NCBI RefSeq assembly: GCF_000224145.3
Contig: NC_020168.2
Location: forward strand, 4,003,480-4,067,479
Direction of reading: 5' to 3'
Source: Ciona intestinalis
Taxonomy: Eukaryota; Chordata; Ascidiacea; Phlebobranchia; Cionidae
DNA: 64,000 nucleotides
The notes below the pieces were generated by a model. It was given only the letters and a program-made list of their open reading frames with translations, was not told the origin of the DNA and did not search any database. Shown here piece by piece: positions 47,875 to 60,380 of this stretch (position 1 is its first letter; every line of letters starts with the position of its first letter). The position numbers were made by a program, and so were the translations under genes.

Positions 47875-50800
47875 ATGACTCATCCTGGCTTAACTCCTAC
47901 TGTTACACGGATGTTACATGATAAGTTGTACGAGAAGAGAAAAGTTGCCGCTTTGGAAATTGAGAAGTAAGTTCAGAACTTAAACTGTTTTGGGCTATCA
48001 TAGGTGTACAGCTTCTCTATTTTTAATTTTCCTAGTTCTCGTTGTATTATCTCACCTTTAGCTATTCGTACCAGGCCTATTTTCATTTTGTAGTTGCCCT
48101 TTTGGCATAAATATTAATGTAAGATTTATTGTAATGAATGGGCTTCCACATGGACATCCTTATGTAGTTTATGCCCCACAAAATGTTCGTTACAAAAATC
48201 ATGTTTATTTTGTGTACCAGAAGAGCAGTTTAAAAATATTATAGAGACTAGAGTATAAATATTAGATATATATGTATATATATCGTTGAAGCAAAAACCA
48301 AAGAGCTTTTCTCAAACATTGCCAAAATGTGTCTTATGTCCAACAGCATACAAAATTGTAAAAAAGACACTTTTAAAAAAATGTGACATAAGCTGCTATG
48401 GTTTTACCTCAACGGTATATTCCTTACTAATTGTTTTCTGTAGAAAAAGAAACCTCTGTATGATGTATACTTATTATCTAATTTATTTAGTTAAATCAAT
48501 TTTGGGCTATAGTATGTATATGTCATATGGTTTTAAGAATTTCTTTCATTAATATTCAGACTGGTAAAGACCTACACAAGTAATGAAAACACCCAGGATA
48601 TTCAACGGGTAATTTCTCTGCTTGCTGCGGAGTTTACCCTCTCACAAAACTCACATAGTAGAAAAGGTGGATTGATAGGCTTGGCAGCATGTGCAATTGC
48701 ATTAGGAAATCAGGTATAAAATAATAATACATATATAATATATATATATAAATATATAATGAATAAATAGGCTTATACTTTACTTTGGATTTTTAGACTG
48801 ATGGTTGTAGCATTGAATAATATTTGAATGTAACACATTTGTCGTTGCATGGCGGGCAATGATAGTCATTATAGCATGGGTGTTTTTTATACATCTCTTG
48901 GCCGCTTAAAAGTTACCACGTGGGAAACTTTGAGGGTTATTTTATTGAACTGTGTGCCAAAGACTCTATATTGAGAATCAATGATATTTGTCTGAATTAA
49001 ACCAGATGGTATACTAATACTTGGTAGGCTAGTGGACATTGGATTATTTAACTTATATTTTGTATTGGACATTAGGCTGTAATATGTAACTGTTTTCTGC
49101 AGCATATCCATTTTAATTTTTAAAATTGGACAGCAATAAATTTTAATTTTCAGAATTGTTTATAATTCAAGTTTTCTGTAACTTGCAATGATATAGCCTA
49201 TATAAAACCAGTGTATTGATATTCCTTTTCTAAATTTGTTGCATTACTGTTCCTACAGCACATCCAACCACACCTTGAGAGTTTGATCAAACCTGTGTTA
49301 ATTTGCTCATCTGACCCCGACAGTAGAATGCGATACTTTGCATGCGAATCACTTTACAATATTGTTAAAGTATCAAGAGCCGACACTTTACCATATTTCA
49401 GTGAATTATTCGATGCTCTGAGCAAGGCATGTTAATTTAACTTCTAGTTATAATTAAAGCCCATATTTTCTAAAAATTGCAATCAAAACCAAGTTATTCA
49501 GGAATCAGGGAAATAGTGCATAGAATTCAAAATTTAAAATAGGTTTTTGACATTTTTTATTGTTTAAAATTTAGTTAACTATTGATTGACTCTGGACCAC
49601 TTAACTTTTAAGTAAGTAAAGACCATTGGCTCTTAGCCTTTCCTTGTTTCGTTATGTTTACTTAGTGTTAAACTTTGTACAATATTAATACGTTACGCAT
49701 ACCCTGTTTATATTACATGTGGTCTTAAGTTTTAATCTTATTTTTTGTTTCAGTTGTCAGCAGATCCTGATCCCAATGTAAGAAACGGCTCAGATTTGTT
49801 GGATCGATTGTTAAAGGTAACTTATGGTTTGGATTTATTCTGTTAATGCTGTTTATGTTGTAGCTAATAATAAATTTAAGACTTTTAAAAGACACATTGA
49901 GTATTAGCTAGCTAATAGTAATGCAGTAGCCTACTAGTAGCTAAAAACATCAGTAGCCTCCTATGAAAAAATTATGAGGCATCAAAGTTTCAGTGACCAA
50001 TGGCTCTTTTAAAAGACTTAATGAGTGTGTTCTATAGAAAATATTTAATAATGCATTGACTGTCAATAGTCTTTAATAATTGCATTGTGTCAGCCTGTCG
50101 TTCTAGAAATTAGAACGTCAGGCTGACACAATGCAATTATTAACAGAAATGCCGTTTATTTTCTGGCTTCTCAATACATCCTATCAAATACTGACAATCA
50201 AATGTTATTTCATTTTAAAAACTGACATTAAATTCAATAATTTATTTTTTCTATCTAGGACATAGTGACTGAGACCCCCACATTTGACGTGACAGCCTTT
50301 GTTTCCCTTCTGCGTGAGCGAATGTACACGAAGAAACAATTTACTCGTCGTTTCCTTGTGCAGTGGCTCAAGTGTGTCATGTCGATCCCGGAGGTTGACA
50401 TCCTTGTCTTCCTCCCTGAGCTCCTTGATCCTCTCCTCCTCATCTTGGGTGATCCAAGCAAAGAGATAAGGAATATGTGAGAATTTTTTCCAATTTATTT
50501 TTTTTTAACTTTTTTTTAATTTTAAAAGTTAAAATAACATGGTTCATTATGACATGCTCTCACCAAGTAACACAGCCAGAAAAATAGAAAGTTTGACCTT
50601 TTTTTTAATAAAACATTTTTTCAGCTGCCTTTTAATATAAAATGTTCATGTTTTTGTGTTCATTTATACCCCCACAAAACAGTTTTTTATCTTACTTACA
50701 CTATTCATTCACACTATTATGCCTCATTATATTATTAACATTGATTTTACTTACTTATTATTTAGGTAGGCCGCAGGTATACCCAACCTCATCTTTATAT

Positions 50801-53800
50801 TGTTAATATTCTAATCAACTAATAGTTTTCATACTATGCTGTAATTCCATTAAGTTCAAATTACACTCAGGTGTCAGAGCACACTTGGAGAATTTCAAAC
50901 AATGATTCAAAAATCTCCGGATAAAGTGGATTTTAACAACATGGCAAACATCATTATCACTCACAGCCAATCTGAAGGTAAGATTTCTTTGAATGATAGA
51001 ATGTAACTTATTTTATCCTTGCGTGACCGAAAAAACGACAATAAACACAGGTGTTCTGTTTTATACACCTCGTGCCAGCTTACGGGTTACCAAGTATGTT
51101 ACTCTGTGGGTAGTTATTTTTTGGAGATTTTTTTATGTATGGCTGATAATTTGGACAACCCATTAGTGACTACTGAATTGGAGCAATTGCCGTTACGTGT
51201 TTTACCCAAGAACACACACACCCACAATGGTAGCAGCGAAGAGCCTTGAACCTATTACCTCTGGGTTAGAGGCAGATGTGCCAACCAACTGTGCTACTGT
51301 GCCGAACATTTATATAATAATGATTTGATATTTCAAAACACAAGCTTTGTCATATTGTGTAAATTCAGAGCAAAATTTACTTTCCTCTTTGTGATTCCTA
51401 CAAAATAATGATCTAAAAAATTACAGGTTTAAATGGTGGCTATAAATGTTTTAAAACGTGTGTTGCTACATACCAGCAGTGAACCAATTGGAATATGATG
51501 TTAAACTGTTTGTTCTTTATCAGCTTATATAACACTTAACTTATTACTTTTAACATTTTCCTTATGAATTAAGTCAGCAACCTTAGTTTAACTAATCAAT
51601 GGACGAGCTGTTTTGATCCTTTTGATACTAGTCTAACCTTAATACATTTACATTTGAAGTCTCAAAATCCTTACGTTTTCCAGAAAACACACTGCTTAAA
51701 GTTAAAACATGCTTACACTATTACACACAAGCACTGAGTAGGCTACACAAAGAAAGTAAAAAGTAATCCACTGATTCCATGTATGTTTGTTTTCACACGC
51801 AGTATTTTTAACATATAAAAATTCCGATACATCTACCTTTAATTGTAGCAGCCACAAACACTGTGCCCTATGTCTTACATTCTTGTGTGTTGTTCATAGC
51901 AATATCAATGTACCTTTTAAAAAAAATCCATTGCATTATATAGCAAAAAAAAATCAGGACATTGCGAAACGTTTCAGGTAGGGATGCACATTACAGAATA
52001 ATTAGGTATTTTAGGATATCCTGGAATACTTTATTTCGAATCTAGAATTCCGAATCTAGAATTTCGAATCTTTTTTATATTTATAAGAAAAAATAATTTT
52101 ACCCACATTTATTGACTCTTTTATAGTAGCTTTGTTGGATCATGTAAAATGATCAAAAATTGTACTATTGGGTAGTTTTTGCGTCATGAAACCTAAAGCA
52201 GGCTATAAAAAGACGTTGCGAAACGTTTACTCTCGAAAGTCCCACAAACACAAAAATATTTTTTTTTTTATTTTTGTTTATAATTAATATTTTTTTAAAT
52301 TGTTAATACATATTGAGCAGTGACATACGAAAGCGCCATTAAACAAAATACCTAATTCCGTAATTAGATATATATAAAAAAAATTTAATCTCACAGATTC
52401 GAAAATTTGATTTTCTGTACTATGTATCGCTAGATTCAATGTATATTTATTTTCAACACAATATTTTTTCAACACAGTATTAAAATCAATGTATATTTAT
52501 TTCCACACATTATTTTCATTTATTTTTTTATTATTTCAACATATTTTCTTATTATTTCAACATATTTTCTTATTATTTCAACATATTTTCTTATTATTTC
52601 CACAAAATATTTTCATTTCTTCCAAACTTCTTCCCAGATCTTCTGATCCAGGAAAGATCATTAAACTGGCTCGTTCACTTCATCTCACTCGCTGGATCAG
52701 TCGTCCTCAAATATTTATCGGGAATATTGGGAGCCATACTCCCAACTCTTGCCCATGAGGATGTTCAACATAAAAATATCCTTTTGTGGTTTTGACTCGC
52801 TAAATTTTGTGTTTATTATTGGTATTTAGTATTCAATATTGTTTTTTTGTATTAAATTTTAGTATTATTTATTAGTTAATATTGGTTTTTGTATTAAATT
52901 TTTAGTAATATTTAGTATTTAATATTGGTTTTTGTATTAAATTTTGGTATTATTTAGTATTTAATATTGCCACTAAACTTCAATATTTAATATTGGCGTT
53001 TGTATTTAGGAAATATTTGCAAGACTAAATTTATTCTAACAAGTTATATGGGTAGTTCTGCTAGAGTAGCTAGGCAGTAGAGGACAAATTTTTAAATTGT
53101 TAGTAGGGCAAAACCAATATTAATATTTAATGTAAATCTTTACGTTTTAATTTAGTGTCTTAGCAAGTGACGTTTTCCAAAAAAATTAGAGAAGTTTTTT
53201 AAACAAATTAAATATGGTGGGTTTGGAAATTTTACTCTAATTTTAATGTTGAGCTTTTTAAAATGTTCATTTCTTTAACAATTATTTTCACATATCCGTG
53301 AAACAGCTAAGCGCGCGAATGTAAGTTTGATGAAACTGATCACTCCTGCTTTGGATAAGGAACAAACTGATCAAACGTAAGACATTATATAGAAAATCCA
53401 TGTTTGATGTTTTTTTCCGCTATATGCTACCATTGTGGACGTATGTGTCTTTGGGCAAGACACTAAATGGCAATTGCTCCAACCCGGTGGTCACTAATGG
53501 ATTTTTCAAATTATCACCAACACATAAAAAAATAAAAAATCTTTTCAAAAAATAATCCCAAAAAATAATAAAGTAACATACTTGGTAACATGTAAGCTGG
53601 CATGAGGTGTATGAACATCCATGTTATAACGACTGTTGCTTTCGGGTCACCCGAGGATAAAGTAAGCCACATACATTCATATGTATAATACATCTTTGCA
53701 TGGTTTAATATCATGTATAATGATAGCACTATATGAATACTCTTGTATGGTTTTGGTTCATGAGTAATGCTGTTTCAGCATACTTAGTATGATGAGTGTT

Positions 53801-56800
53801 CAAATTAAACTAGTTTGTGTGGTTTTTTCTCTAATCACAGATCACCAATATACTACTATGCTATAGTTTATAACTATCAAAATAATGTCACCAATGTTGC
53901 CAAATCGGCAAATCCCACTTTTTATTTTGTCGTAAAATTCCATTTCAATTTTAAATAAAATTCTTTTCTTTTCATTTTGACCAAAATGGACAAAAAACAT
54001 GTTGGTTTTATTTACATTGCAGTTCATGTTCTTTGTGTTGTTTTGGTTAAAAATATATTAAAAAATCCAAAGAAAATTACAGACAAAGCTTAGGTAGTAA
54101 CTCGTGAGCAGACACAAGGTGTATGAAACAGTATATATTAGTTTTGGTTATTTATGTTGTTAAATGATTTGTTTGTGTTGTGTTTTTTTTTATAATTATT
54201 GTTGATGTTCCAGACCCAACACCAATCTTCCACTGACAGAAATAGTTGATGTTTTCACGGAACATCTCGATTTTGATTCAACTTACACTAAAAGTGCGGT
54301 GATCAGGTGGATTACTCACCTGCTTATTAAAATACCTTACAGTGTAAGTTAAAAATAATAAAAAAATGATTTTAACCGTTTATAGGCATTTTGTATCGTT
54401 ATGGCTGATTAATTTAAGTTTTCAAAATACCGTACGTCCGCGGTTCCCAAAGTGGGCGCCGCGGCGCACTAGTGCGCCGACGCAACTCGTCAAGTGCGCC
54501 GTGAAAATTTGCAGAAACATTTCCAATTTAGCATGGTCGAGATAATTGATTTGTATTAATATTTTATTGCAATATAAATTGTTGTTTTATATAAAAATCC
54601 AACGTGTTTGTTCAATAATAAAATTTAAAAAGTTTGTTTTCGCATTTCTATCTGTACAGTAGATTTGTATATTACGTAACAATGCCAATTATTTCTTTCA
54701 GTTTGCAATAATCATGTCCAGACTGTGGTACAACACTTTTCATATTCTTAAGTTTCATATGCTTAAACGAGCCTAATCTTAAAATACACGATAAAACTGT
54801 AAAAATGCGTTTTTATTTCTAAGACCTTTGGCTAAGTGCGCCGCAAACATTTTGAATAGCTCAAGTGGCGCCGGGTGAAAAAAAAGTTTGGGAACCACTG
54901 CCGTACGTGTATGTTAAATTAATGAAAACTGTATAGTACTTGTTTTTATACTGTTATGGCTAAATAATTTGAGTTTTCAAAATACCTTTAAAAATACGTT
55001 ACAGTGTAAGTTTAATTAATAAAACCTGTATATTACCTTTTTAAACTGTTGTGACTAAAAAATTTTAGTTTTCCTAATTGTGTAGTTATTTCAGTACCAG
55101 TATAGACATATATATAGTAGGCCTATAAGGTACAGGTTAATGTGTTTTAACAACTGTTATTTTGTCTCTATATCCTGTCTTTCCGTTTAAAATATTTTTT
55201 AATCTTAGCTACCGTAATAGCATAGGCAAATAAAGTTATTATATTATTATTATCTGTATTTGTTTCTTCATTATTGCATTGTATTGTATACCCAAAGCCA
55301 ATAATACTTATAGTATGGTGGGGGAAGATGGGACACCCTTTCGTTTTATTTCTTTATTCCACTTGGTACGAAACAAAGAACAAAGAAAAAAAAGGAAATA
55401 TAAAACCATATCCTCACAACTTTCATGGACCTTTGTTAATTGTTTAAAACACGATCAGAATGTTTGAATATTATGTGCCAAAGGTGTTCCATCTTTCCCC
55501 ACCCTACTATATATTAAATTGTCCAATCACATTGAACTGCATTGTTATTAACATTATGTGTAATCTACAGATATTTGATCATGTGGAAAAGATATTTACT
55601 GAGGTTATGAAACGACTTTCAGATCCAGCAGATGATGTAAGATTTACATTTATTGTTTTCTAACAATTCATAAGTTTAAACCCTGGTTTAATCTGTATGT
55701 AATACTTTTTAAATCAAAGTATATGAGTAACTGCTGACTCTTTGCTACTAACACCTTAAAAACCATGCCTATCACAGAATTAGGTTGTGTTTTACATGCA
55801 AGTATAGTTTAAACAATGTTACAAATTATAAAATAAAAAAAATGTTACAATTTAAAAAAAAAATACAAATTAAAAAAATGTTACTAATTAAAAAATGTCA
55901 CAAATTAGGCTGTGTTTTAAAAATACAAGTAAAGTATAAAAAATGTTACAAAATATCTTTGTTAAAAAAAGCAAGACTGAATAAAACAATGTCGTAGACA
56001 AACAGGTGTTTATAAGGTGTTGCTGCCAGGCTTATAAGTCCAATGAAGCTGTTCTAAGAATTCATGATTTCCGTAACAATATTTCGACTTCCCAATTTGG
56101 TTGCCTTTGCCTGGTAAATGAATTCCTTGTCCTACTCTTCATAGGTGCTAAACCTGGGGTGGCAGGGCAGGCAGGCCTACCTAGAATTTTTGGGCTACAA
56201 TAATTAGTAAATTTTAGGAAAAATGAATTTAATAAATTAATCTGAGTTTAAATAGAAGAAAGTAACTGTATCTCATTGACACATTTCATAATTTAGTTAA
56301 AACCCACAGAACTAAACGTTTGAAGATTCAATCATTTTTGCAGTTGTTGTTTTTTTGTAAATATATATATATATTTTTTTTAATACCAAGTCAGAAATTG
56401 TTTCATAAAAAATGTGCATTCAAGTGTCCCTGCCTCCCCTGAAATTTGAAATGTATGGCCCATATTACCCCTGTTGGTCTTGACACAGTTTTTATTTATT
56501 ATTAGTTGCATCAAAACCTATGACCCCATTATTCCAGGTTGTACTGCTAACATTAGAATGCATGGCAGAGATGGCTTCATCTGTGGCAGGAACTCCCATT
56601 GATAGCCAAGTTTTTGTTGGCACAAGGCTTAAGTGTAAGTTTGTTGTTTGGTATAGTAGGGTGGGGGAAGGTGGGACACCTTTTCATTCCATTTTCTCAT
56701 CTCATTTGGTAGTAAACAAGAACATTAAAAATTATAAAACCATATCCTCACGACACTCCTTTTGAATGTTGTTAATTGTTTAAAACGATCAGGATATTTG

Positions 56801-56842
56801 GATATTATGTGCTCAAAGGTGTTCTGTCTTACCCCTCAATAC

Positions 56843-56876
<34 letters not shown>

Positions 56877-59800
56877 TGTTGTTACATATGAGGTTTCTCG
56901 TCATTTCGTATGTTTACAAATAGAGGTAGATTTGTTACTATATTATAAGTTTACACTCTAATAAATTCTTATTATTTAAAAACCTTTAAATCTAATTTGT
57001 TTGTTTTTAATCTTCTATTATAAATATTTTGAATTTATAAAGCCTATATTGTGGTTAAATTAACATTTTTTCAACCTTTATATATTTTTTACTTTACCAT
57101 TTTTTCAAATTTTTATCATTTTTTTTTCACCATTTTTTCAAGACAAGAAATAAGCGAAGGTTTTTTATTTCTAGTAAACACGTCCCTCCATACATCGAAC
57201 ACGCCACTTGTGCTAAACGTTTATTTCACCAAGTTTATATCGAGGTTGTTGAGATATTTTAAGAACGATCAAGATTTGCTGGAGAAAAGAAGTTCGTTTA
57301 TTATTAGGTAAAAAAACGAACTTGACTTGTTTATCAATAACTTTTAATTAGTGTTCTACCAGTTTTTGACACCAAATTAAGGGGTAAAGGGCTTAAAGTT
57401 ACCCTCTTTTTTAATTGAATTTTTTTTTAATAAAATAATTTCTAAGTATATATAAAACAAATTATATTATTTTATTTTTCAGCAGATGTCTTTATGTTTT
57501 ATATTTTTTAACAAGTGTATGGCATTATTAATTTTTATTACTTCCCACTCAAAATATTTTTTTAAATTTATAATCCCCAAAATTTATAATCTATTCCCCC
57601 ACAGGCAGTTGTGTGCTCTCCTCCACGCTGAAAATGTCTTCCGTGCTCTTTCCTCCTCTCTCACCTTCTCCAAGGAGCAACAGGAACTGGAGGATCCTCG
57701 CTTTTGCTCCCATGCCATTAAAAAACTCAACACCATCCTCATGACTTCCAGCGAACTTTCAGAATTGAGGGAAAAACTCAAAAATAAATCTGGAAAGGTA
57801 GGATAGACTGTGTAGTGTATTTGATTTATATTAAGCATTTGTGTTAAAAGATTTTTTTAAGACTGTTTATAGTATTGCGTTTAGCTTTTTTACCAACAAT
57901 CCAAGTCCGTTCACTTAGCAATCCAAACAACAACTGGTTTATTCTGACCTCAAAAAAAGGGATGGGAAGCAAAAAAAACAATCAATTAACGCAAAACACA
58001 GGAATTTAGGACGAAATAAACGAAAGAATGCGACGATGGTATTCACCACTCGCGCTGTAACTCGACATTGAATGAAAATAAAACTGTAACTGGCTGTGGC
58101 TAACAAAACAGGCTAAAAAAGGAACAAAACAGATTTAACAATATAACGAATATATATATAGATTATTACACTGGTTTTAAACCTAACTTATGAAAGTGTA
58201 TTCTCCAAACATAAATATGCTTTTATTTGTTGCCTAATGCCTTAGATTTTTTTCCCAAGTACATATTAGTAAGGTCCAATAATGCTATTTCATGCATTAA
58301 TCACTAATGTTTTTTGTAGGAAAACAGTGATTTGTTTTGCTGTTTGTACAAAAGTTGGTGCCACAATCCAGTTGCAGCTATCTGCTTGTGTTTGCTAACA
58401 CAGAACTATCAACACTGCTGTACTTTGCTGCAGAAATTGTATCCTTTTCCTATAATCCCAGCCTAGCATAGAATAAGTGTGTAGGCATGCAGTGCATGTT
58501 TCGTATATTGTAAATTTCATTTTTATGTTAATTAGTTTGAGTCATTTTTTTAATTTAAAAACCACAAAACAGTTTGCCCTGCGAAAACTTATTTAAATGA
58601 ATGAATGAAATTTATTTCGTCTCTTCGGTCACGATAACAAAGAACAAGAGAGTTGACAAAGGCGAAAAGACGGGTTGTAACGGTAAAACAACAGTTGTTA
58701 AAACACGCTTGTTGATAAAAAAGAAAGAAATATTGTTTTGGATAAAAGGCGTGACCTTTACACCCTACAGACGATACAATGTGTAAATTAAATAAATAAC
58801 ATTTAATTAAACATATTAAAGTTCTAATTGGAAGAAAAGTGTGCGTAAGGACACAACCATTTAAATAAAGTGGGGGAAAATGTTATCTAGACTTCGGGGT
58901 TTGGACATTTCAGGTTTGAATTTCCTTAATCATCAACTAAAGTTCTGACTTTGAATTAACGGTTGATTTATTGATGGAGTTGGATAAGTTGGTTCAACTT
59001 CTTGAGTCTCCAATATTTGCTTGTGAGTAAATTTTTTTTTTGTCCTTAATTTTTAACCTAATTTTTTTTATGCTAAAGTTTGGACACCCTTTTCAGGTTT
59101 TAAACTGTGACCCAAAAATGTGATATGCCACCCAATTAGTGGTAAACAAAGAATATTTATAGTAATATATACGCATTTCCCCACTAAAAAAGTGTTTAAT
59201 TGTTAAAAATATGATTAGAAAATCTGGGATACTCTCTGCTTATGCTATCCATCTTACCCCACAGTACTATATAAAACACCAACAGTTTATAAAAAAAAAA
59301 ATTCAATTTAAATAGGCTCAAATGTTTTGGAACAATATGCTTACAGTATCCATCTTACCCCACTTGCCAGCGGCAGTTTATATAAAAATTTCATTCATGC
59401 TTATACTTTCCCAGATCTGAGGCTTCAGTTATTAGAAGGCACATGTAGACAACACCTTACAAAATGCCTGTACTCTCTGCTTATGTTGTTGCCACAGAGC
59501 CGATCGTTTGACACCTTACATCATCGGCTTAATTGTGTTCCGGACTCTACATTACTACCTGCATTATCACAGTAAGTGTTTCGGATTTCTATTTATTGGG
59601 AACAAAGCACAGTGGTTACCCGTCTCATGAATGACCTAAATGGATGACCTCATGAATGACCTCATGAATGACCGTCTCATGAATGACCTAAATTTCGGGG
59701 TGTTTTTGTTAAGGTGTTGGAGTAATAGGCCAAATCTGGCCTAAATTCCAGGTCCTTGACAAGGATCTCACCCACAAAAAATAGAAGGCAGGGTGGTTAG

Positions 59801-60110
59801 AACGCAAGAGGTTATGTGTTTTAGACTTGACGCTGCTACCATTGTGGGGGGTGTCCTTGGGCAAGAAACAGCAATTGCACTAAAATAGGGAAAGCAGCTG
59901 CTTTAAATGCCAACTGTAAATAATGACTATGCTAAAAGCGCCAAATTTGAAAATCATTGAAATTATGCATGTTATTATCACAGTGACTCAGAACCAGGCA
60001 ACAGGCTGGTCGATGTTGATTTCAACCAACTTTTCAAGCATTTTGTTGACGTCCAGCTACGTCACGCCGAATTCAAACGTCATAGTCGTCTCCAGGCGTC
60101 AATCACGTGA
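47875..60110 (+). CDS. VAC14: VAC14, PIKfyve complex scaffold
   Basis: VAC14 is the HEAT-repeat scaffold that assembles PIKfyve and FIG4 on endolysosomes to control PI(3,5)P2. Exons: 47875-47966, 48560-48713, 49259-49426, 49754-49816, 50259-50476, 50871-50977, 52638-52775, 53292-53376, 54214-54343, 55571-55636, 56538-56634, 57175-57307, 57605-57797, 58320-58438, 58943-59022, 59415-59571, 59984-60110. They total 2,127 nt, 708 codons plus stop, with every phase joining. Conserved blocks include [64 protein letters not shown] and [20 protein letters not shown]. Human VAC14 has 782 residues; the difference is largely the acidic linker after the SLMKL block, almost absent here. Introns 7 and 14 have U12-type signals and intron 3 is GC-AG. 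An AATAAA lies at 60375. Confidence 0.95.
48725..48770. repeat. TA microsatellite
   Basis: Imperfect (TA)n run in VAC14 intron 2, just after the exon 2 donor. Confidence 0.6.
49427..49753 (+). other. GC-AG intron (VAC14 intron 3)
   Basis: Exon 3 ends GCAAG and the intron starts GCATGTTAA. No GT at this junction keeps LSK joined to LSADPDPNV. The acceptor is TTTGTTTCAG. Confidence 0.85.
50073..50143 (+). repeat. Near-perfect foldback hairpin (VAC14 intron 4)
   Basis: Two 33-base arms (50073-50105 and 50111-50143) pair at 32 of 33 positions around a 5-base loop GAAAT. The arm core is CATTGTGTCAGCCTG. It could be a palindromic element remnant or a small-RNA-like hairpin. Confidence 0.9.
51160..51310 (-). 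repeat. tRNA-derived SINE (VAC14 intron 6)
   Basis: Read on the minus strand it begins GGCACAGTAGCACAGTTGG, a pol III A box, then CCTCTAACCCAGAGG, then GGTTCAAGGCTC, a B-box-like element. The shared body follows, with GTAACGGCAATTGCTCCAA. Confidence 0.75.
52525..52615 (+). repeat. 21-bp minisatellite before VAC14 exon 7
   Basis: About four copies of CTTATTATTTCAACATATTT, ending about 25 bases from the exon 7 acceptor. Confidence 0.8.
52776..53291 (+). other. U12-type AT-AC intron (VAC14 intron 7)
   Basis: The donor reads ATATCCTTTT, the exact U12 AT-AC consensus. The branch site is TTCTTTAAC at 53271-53279 (8 of 9 to TTCCTTAAC), 13 bases from a terminal CAC. Joining across it gives [18 protein letters not shown], matching the family; no GT-AG alternative keeps the frame. 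Confidence 0.92.
52815..53010 (+). repeat. A/T-rich tandem repeat inside the AT-AC intron
   Basis: About three imperfect units of roughly 55 bp built from GGTTTTTGTATTAAATTTT and TTTAGTATTTAATATT. Confidence 0.7.
53425..53690 (+). repeat. SINE body and tail (VAC14 intron 8)
   Basis: GCTACCATTGTGGACG, TTTGGGCAAGACACTAAATG, CAATTGCTCCAACCC, then a tail with CTGGCATGAGGTGTATGAAC and a degenerate CGAGGATAAAGT end. The tRNA head is missing. Confidence 0.65.
54438..54900. mobile_element. hAT-type non-autonomous element with perfect TSD
   Basis: The right end is TTTGGGAACCACTG, the complement of CAGTGGTTCCCAAA; the left end is CCGCGGTTCCCAAA. Flanks are identical 8-bp duplications CCGTACGT (54430-54437 and 54901-54908), as hAT transposases make. 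Subterminal GTGCGCCG motifs recur near both ends. 463 bp, no ORF, in VAC14 intron 9. Confidence 0.9.
55309..55513 (+). mobile_element. MITE copy (VAC14 intron 9)
   Basis: Full length. Right end CCCCACCCTACTATATA, 58 bases before exon 10. Confidence 0.85.
56652..56850 (+). mobile_element. MITE copy (VAC14 intron 11)
   Basis: Starts 17 bases after the exon 11 donor. Its terminal TATA has expanded into a (TA)n run to about 56870. Confidence 0.83.
58439..58942 (+). other. U12-type GT-AG intron (VAC14 intron 14)
   Basis: Donor GTATCCTTTT is the exact U12 consensus. Branch site TTCCTTAAT at 58922-58930 (8 of 9) lies 13 bases from the AG. Joining gives [20 protein letters not shown], matching the family. 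Confidence 0.92.
59090..59361 (+). mobile_element. MITE copy with repeated tail (VAC14 intron 15)
   Basis: Degraded element (GTGGTAAACAAAGAATATTT) ending TATCCATCTTACCCCACAG at about 59273. A second terminal block occurs at 59345-59361. Confidence 0.6.
59625..59692 (+). repeat. 12-bp minisatellite
   Basis: CTCATGAATGAC and variants repeat about five times just after VAC14 exon 16. Confidence 0.75.
59725..59890 (+). repeat. SINE-related fragment
   Basis: CCAAATCTGGCCTAAATTCC, GTGGTTAGAACGCAAGAGGT, GCTGCTACCATTGTGG and CTTGGGCAAGAAA, in the order expected of the family. Confidence 0.6.
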
Positions 60111-60374
60111 TCGTGCGTCAAATTTACGTCAGAAAAATTTTTGTATAAAAAATATTTCAAAAAAATTTTTTTTTCGAAATTTTAATAGATTTAAAATTTT
60201 AAAAACCCTCAATATTTAGTTTAGTTCCAATTTAAGCAGTAACAAATATCGAAAATATGGTGCAATCTGTTGCCTTTGTCGCGCACTGTGATACACTATC
60301 ATTAGGTTCTGTTCCAGGAAGGCTTATACTGCTTACTATTCAAATATCTCGTGTTCTGTTATGGAGACATGTGC

Positions 60375-60380
60375 AATAAA
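60375..60380 (+). terminator. VAC14: VAC14 poly(A) signal
   Basis: AATAAA 265 bases after the VAC14 stop codon, the first clear hexamer downstream. Confidence 0.6.

Noticed and set aside
48286..48552. 88-codon frame in VAC14 intron 1
   Set aside because: A/T-rich, hydrophobic by composition, and located inside an intron.
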